A stretch of DNA of 16,630 bases from an uncultured Olsenella sp. GTDB taxonomy: Bacteria > Actinomycetota > Coriobacteriia > Coriobacteriales > Atopobiaceae. The notes beneath the pieces were generated by a model that saw only the letters and a program-made list of their open reading frames with translations, searched no databases and was not told where the DNA came from. Location: positions 1 to 16,630 of the forward strand of contig URLM01000042.1 of the NCBI GenBank assembly GCA_900548775.1. The letters are read 5' to 3'. Positions 14,622-16,630 of this stretch are shown one piece after another. Made by a program: the position numbers and the translations under genes. Position 1 is the stretch's first letter. Every line of letters starts with the position of its first letter.

Positions 14622-16343
14622 ATGGCACGAGGTCAGAGTGCTCGGCTGGACCAGAAGAAGTTGCTGGCAGATCCAATACTGGTTACCACGATCATCGTCC
14701 TGATCGTGTTCTTGACCCTATTCATCCTATATCCGCTGGCAATCCTGCTCGTCGATGCCGTGGTAGGGGAGAGCGGCCCCACGCTTTCCGTGTTACAGCG
14801 CGTGCTGGCGATGCCGTCCTTCGAGACGGCCATCAGTAACACGCTGGTCCTGGGGCTCTTCGTAGGCATAGTGGCCACGCTCATCGGCCTGCTCTTTGCC
14901 TACGTCGAGGTTTACGTCAACCTCAAGTCGCGCTTCATGAGCGGGCTCTTCAAGCTCGTCTCCATGCTCCCCGTGGTCTCTCCGCCGTTTGTGCTGTCGC
15001 TTTCGGTAATCCTGCTTTTTGGCAAGGCGGGCCTCATCACCCGCACGCTTCTGGGAATCTATGACAACAACGTCTACGGCTTCTGGGGCATTGCCCTCGT
15101 GCAGACGCTCACGTTCTTCCCCGTGTGCTACATGATGTTCAGGGGACTGCTGAGAAACATCGACCCTTCCCTTGAGGAGGCTGCGCGCGACATGGGCGCC
15201 TCTCGCTGGAAGGTCTTCACCAGCGTCACACTGCCGCTCATCCTGCCGGGCATGGGCAACGCGTTTCTCGTCTCCTTCATGGAGTCCATCGCCGATTTTG
15301 CGAACCCCATGATCATCGGTGGCTCCTACGACACGCTTGCCACGTCCATCTACCTGCAGATTACGGGCGCCTACGACAAGCAGGGCGCCTCTGCCATGTC
15401 GTGCGTGCTTCTCGGTATCACGCTCATCATGTTCATCGTCCAGAAGTACGTGCTCGAGCGTAAGAGCACGGCAACACTCACGGGCAAGGCCGCGCGCGGT
15501 CGCATGCTCATCACCGACAACTCCGTGCGCATTCCGCTCTCCGTCCTCTGCGGTGCCGTCGCCATCTTCGTCGTGGCGCTTTACATCTGCGTCCCGTTCG
15601 GCGCCCTGTTCAAGACGTGGGGCTATGACTACTCGCTCACGCCCAAGTGGTTCATCCAGGTCTTTACCCTCCACCACGGCTTCGAGGCCTTTGCCGACTC
15701 GTTTGGCCTGTCGCTCATTGCGGCACCGCTTACGGCCCTCCTCTCTATGGTCATCGCGTACCTTGTCGTCAAGAGGCGCTTCGCCGGACGCGGCTTCATC
15801 GAGTTCGTCTCCATGCTCGCCATGGCAGTCCCCGGCACCGTCCTCGGCGTCGGCTTCATCCGCGGCTTCTCCAGCGGCGTCTTCCACACGGGCTTCATGC
15901 AGGGTCTCTACGGCACTGCCGCCATTCTCGTCATCGTGTTCATCGTGAGGTCGCTTCCCACCGGTACCCGCTCCGGCATCTCGGCGCTGCGCCAGATCGA
16001 CAAGTCCATCGAGGAGTCTGCCTACGACATGGGTGCCAACAGCTTCCAGGTCTTCATGACCGTCACGCTGCCGCTCATCAAGGACTCGTTCCTCTCGGGC
16101 CTTGTCACCGCGTTCGTGCGCTCCATCACGGCAATCTCGGCCGTCATCCTGCTGGTCACACCGCAGACCCTCATGATCACCGTCCAGATCAACGAGTACG
16201 CCGAGAAGGGCGCCTATGGCATTGCCTGCGCCTTTGCCACGATCCTCATCATCATCACCTACGCGGCCGTTCTGCTTATGAACCTCTTCATCAAGCACTT
16301 CGGCACCAGCGCAAAGATCAACGCCAAGAGCGAGGAGGAGTAA
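14622..16343 (+). CDS. ABC importer permease, fused two-domain (FbpB/AfuB type)
   Basis: The 573-residue inner-membrane protein contains both channel halves of the importer in one chain. The first hydrophobic helix is near residues 20-48, and about twelve are expected overall. Each half carries the cytoplasmic EAA coupling loop that docks the ATPase: EEAARDMGAS through VTLP (185-205) and EESAYDMGAN through VTLP (464-484). The repeat and length are typical of ferric and phosphosugar importers, where the two MetI-type domains are fused. A basic linker with KYVLERKST separates the halves. The SD GAGAGGAGAG lies shortly before the ATG. It follows the binding-protein gene after 69 nt containing a hairpin and is followed by the ATPase gene after 3 nt. 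Both EAA loops are complete. The substrate is not defined by this subunit. Confidence 0.92.
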   Translation: MARGQSARLDQKKLLADPILVTTIIVLIVFLTLFILYPLAILLVDAVVGESGPTLSVLQRVLAMPSFETAISNTLVLGLFVGIVATLIGLLFAYVEVYVNLKSRFMSGLFKLVSMLPVVSPPFVLSLSVILLFGKAGLITRTLLGIYDNNVYGFWGIALVQTLTFFPVCYMMFRGLLRNIDPSLEEAARDMGASRWKVFTSVTLPLILPGMGNAFLVSFMESIADFANPMIIGGSYDTLATSIYLQITGAYDKQGASAMSCVLLGITLIMFIVQKYVLERKSTATLTGKAARGRMLITDNSVRIPLSVLCGAVAIFVVALYICVPFGALFKTWGYDYSLTPKWFIQVFTLHHGFEAFADSFGLSLIAAPLTALLSMVIAYLVVKRRFAGRGFIEFVSMLAMAVPGTVLGVGFIRGFSSGVFHTGFMQGLYGTAAILVIVFIVRSLPTGTRSGISALRQIDKSIEESAYDMGANSFQVFMTVTLPLIKDSFLSGLVTAFVRSITAISAVILLVTPQTLMITVQINEYAEKGAYGIACAFATILIIITYAAVLLMNLFIKHFGTSAKINAKSEEE

Positions 16344-16346
16344 CCC

Positions 16347-16630
16347 ATGGCCAAGGAGAAGAAGGGTGTGCGTCTTGAGCACATCTCCAAGATCTACCAG
16401 GATCCCAAGACCAAGAAGGACTTCTACGCCGTCCACGATGCCAACCTGGAGATAGCGCCCGGTGAGTTCGTGACGCTGCTTGGCCCCTCTGGCTGCGGAA
16501 AGACTACCATCCTGCGCATGATCGCCGGCTTCGAAAGCCCGGACGAGGGACAGATCTACCTGGGCGGCGAGCCCATCAACGACCTTACCCCCAACAAGCG
16601 CGACACGGCCATGGTCTTCCAGAGCTACGC
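16347..16630 (+). CDS. ABC importer ATP-binding protein, 3' end cut by window
   Basis: Only the first 94 codons are present. Walker A is GPSGCGKT (46-53), an A-loop Tyr lies near 27 (DFYAVHDAN), and the Q-loop glutamine is Q92 (VFQSY), after the TPNKRDTAMVFQ pattern found in the FbpC/PotA/MalK group of importer ATPases. The ATG follows the permease stop by 3 nt, with a GAGGAGGAG SD formed by the permease's last codons, so translation is probably coupled. It powers the importer made by the two preceding genes. The missing part should contain the signature LSGGQ, Walker B and probably a C-terminal TOBE/OB regulatory domain. Confidence 0.93.
   Translation, partial: MAKEKKGVRLEHISKIYQDPKTKKDFYAVHDANLEIAPGEFVTLLGPSGCGKTTILRMIAGFESPDEGQIYLGGEPINDLTPNKRDTAMVFQSY

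Overview
The window comes from a GC-rich bacterium (coding DNA is heavy in G/C at third positions). SD-led genes, one TTG start, and the mix of gltBD, DUF2804, a Zn-dependent phospholipase-C-like protein and an Fbp/Afu-type ABC transporter suggest an anaerobic gut or oral actinobacterium of the Coriobacteriia (Olsenella/Atopobiaceae-like). That placement is inferred from general appearance; there is no rRNA or marker gene here to prove it.

Layout. Bases 1-840 hold the 3' part of an EamA/DMT transporter built from two similar halves. A convergent gap (841-1111) contains a hairpin array with a 60-61-nt period. A DUF2804 gene (1112-2149, minus) diverges from the glutamate synthase operon gltB-gltD (2489-8585). 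The 339-nt divergent gap holds a large nested palindrome. gltD ends in a clear intrinsic terminator. Next is a small acidic Trp-repeat protein (8713-9033), then a 361-nt gap with a 66-nt pure pyrimidine tract, a 78-nt long-stem hairpin element, and a MerR-type promoter and structured leader. That leader precedes a flavodoxin gene and an iron-dependent alcohol dehydrogenase gene. A second copy of the 78-nt element separates the dehydrogenase from a convergent Zn-dependent PLC-like gene (11235-12155, minus). After a divergent gap comes mntP, then a 495-nt gap with an inverted pair of palindromic boxes. The window closes with an ABC importer: Tat-exported lipoprotein (13398-14552), fused double permease (14622-16343), and the start of the ATPase (16347 to the edge).

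How genes work together. GltB and GltD form NADPH-dependent glutamate synthase, the central ammonia-assimilation step after glutamine synthetase. The flavodoxin and dehydrogenase look like a redox or aldehyde-detoxification pair under one stress-type promoter. The last three genes are one importer; the family takes up either Fe(III) or phosphorylated sugars, and the sequence alone does not settle which. MntP exports Mn(II).

No defence system, integrase, transposase, CRISPR array, tRNA or rRNA was found. The coding genes are mostly well-known families. The least explained material is in the intergenic structure: the two 78-nt hairpins, the 60-61-nt period array, the gltB-upstream palindrome, the flavodoxin leader and the paired boxes after mntP.
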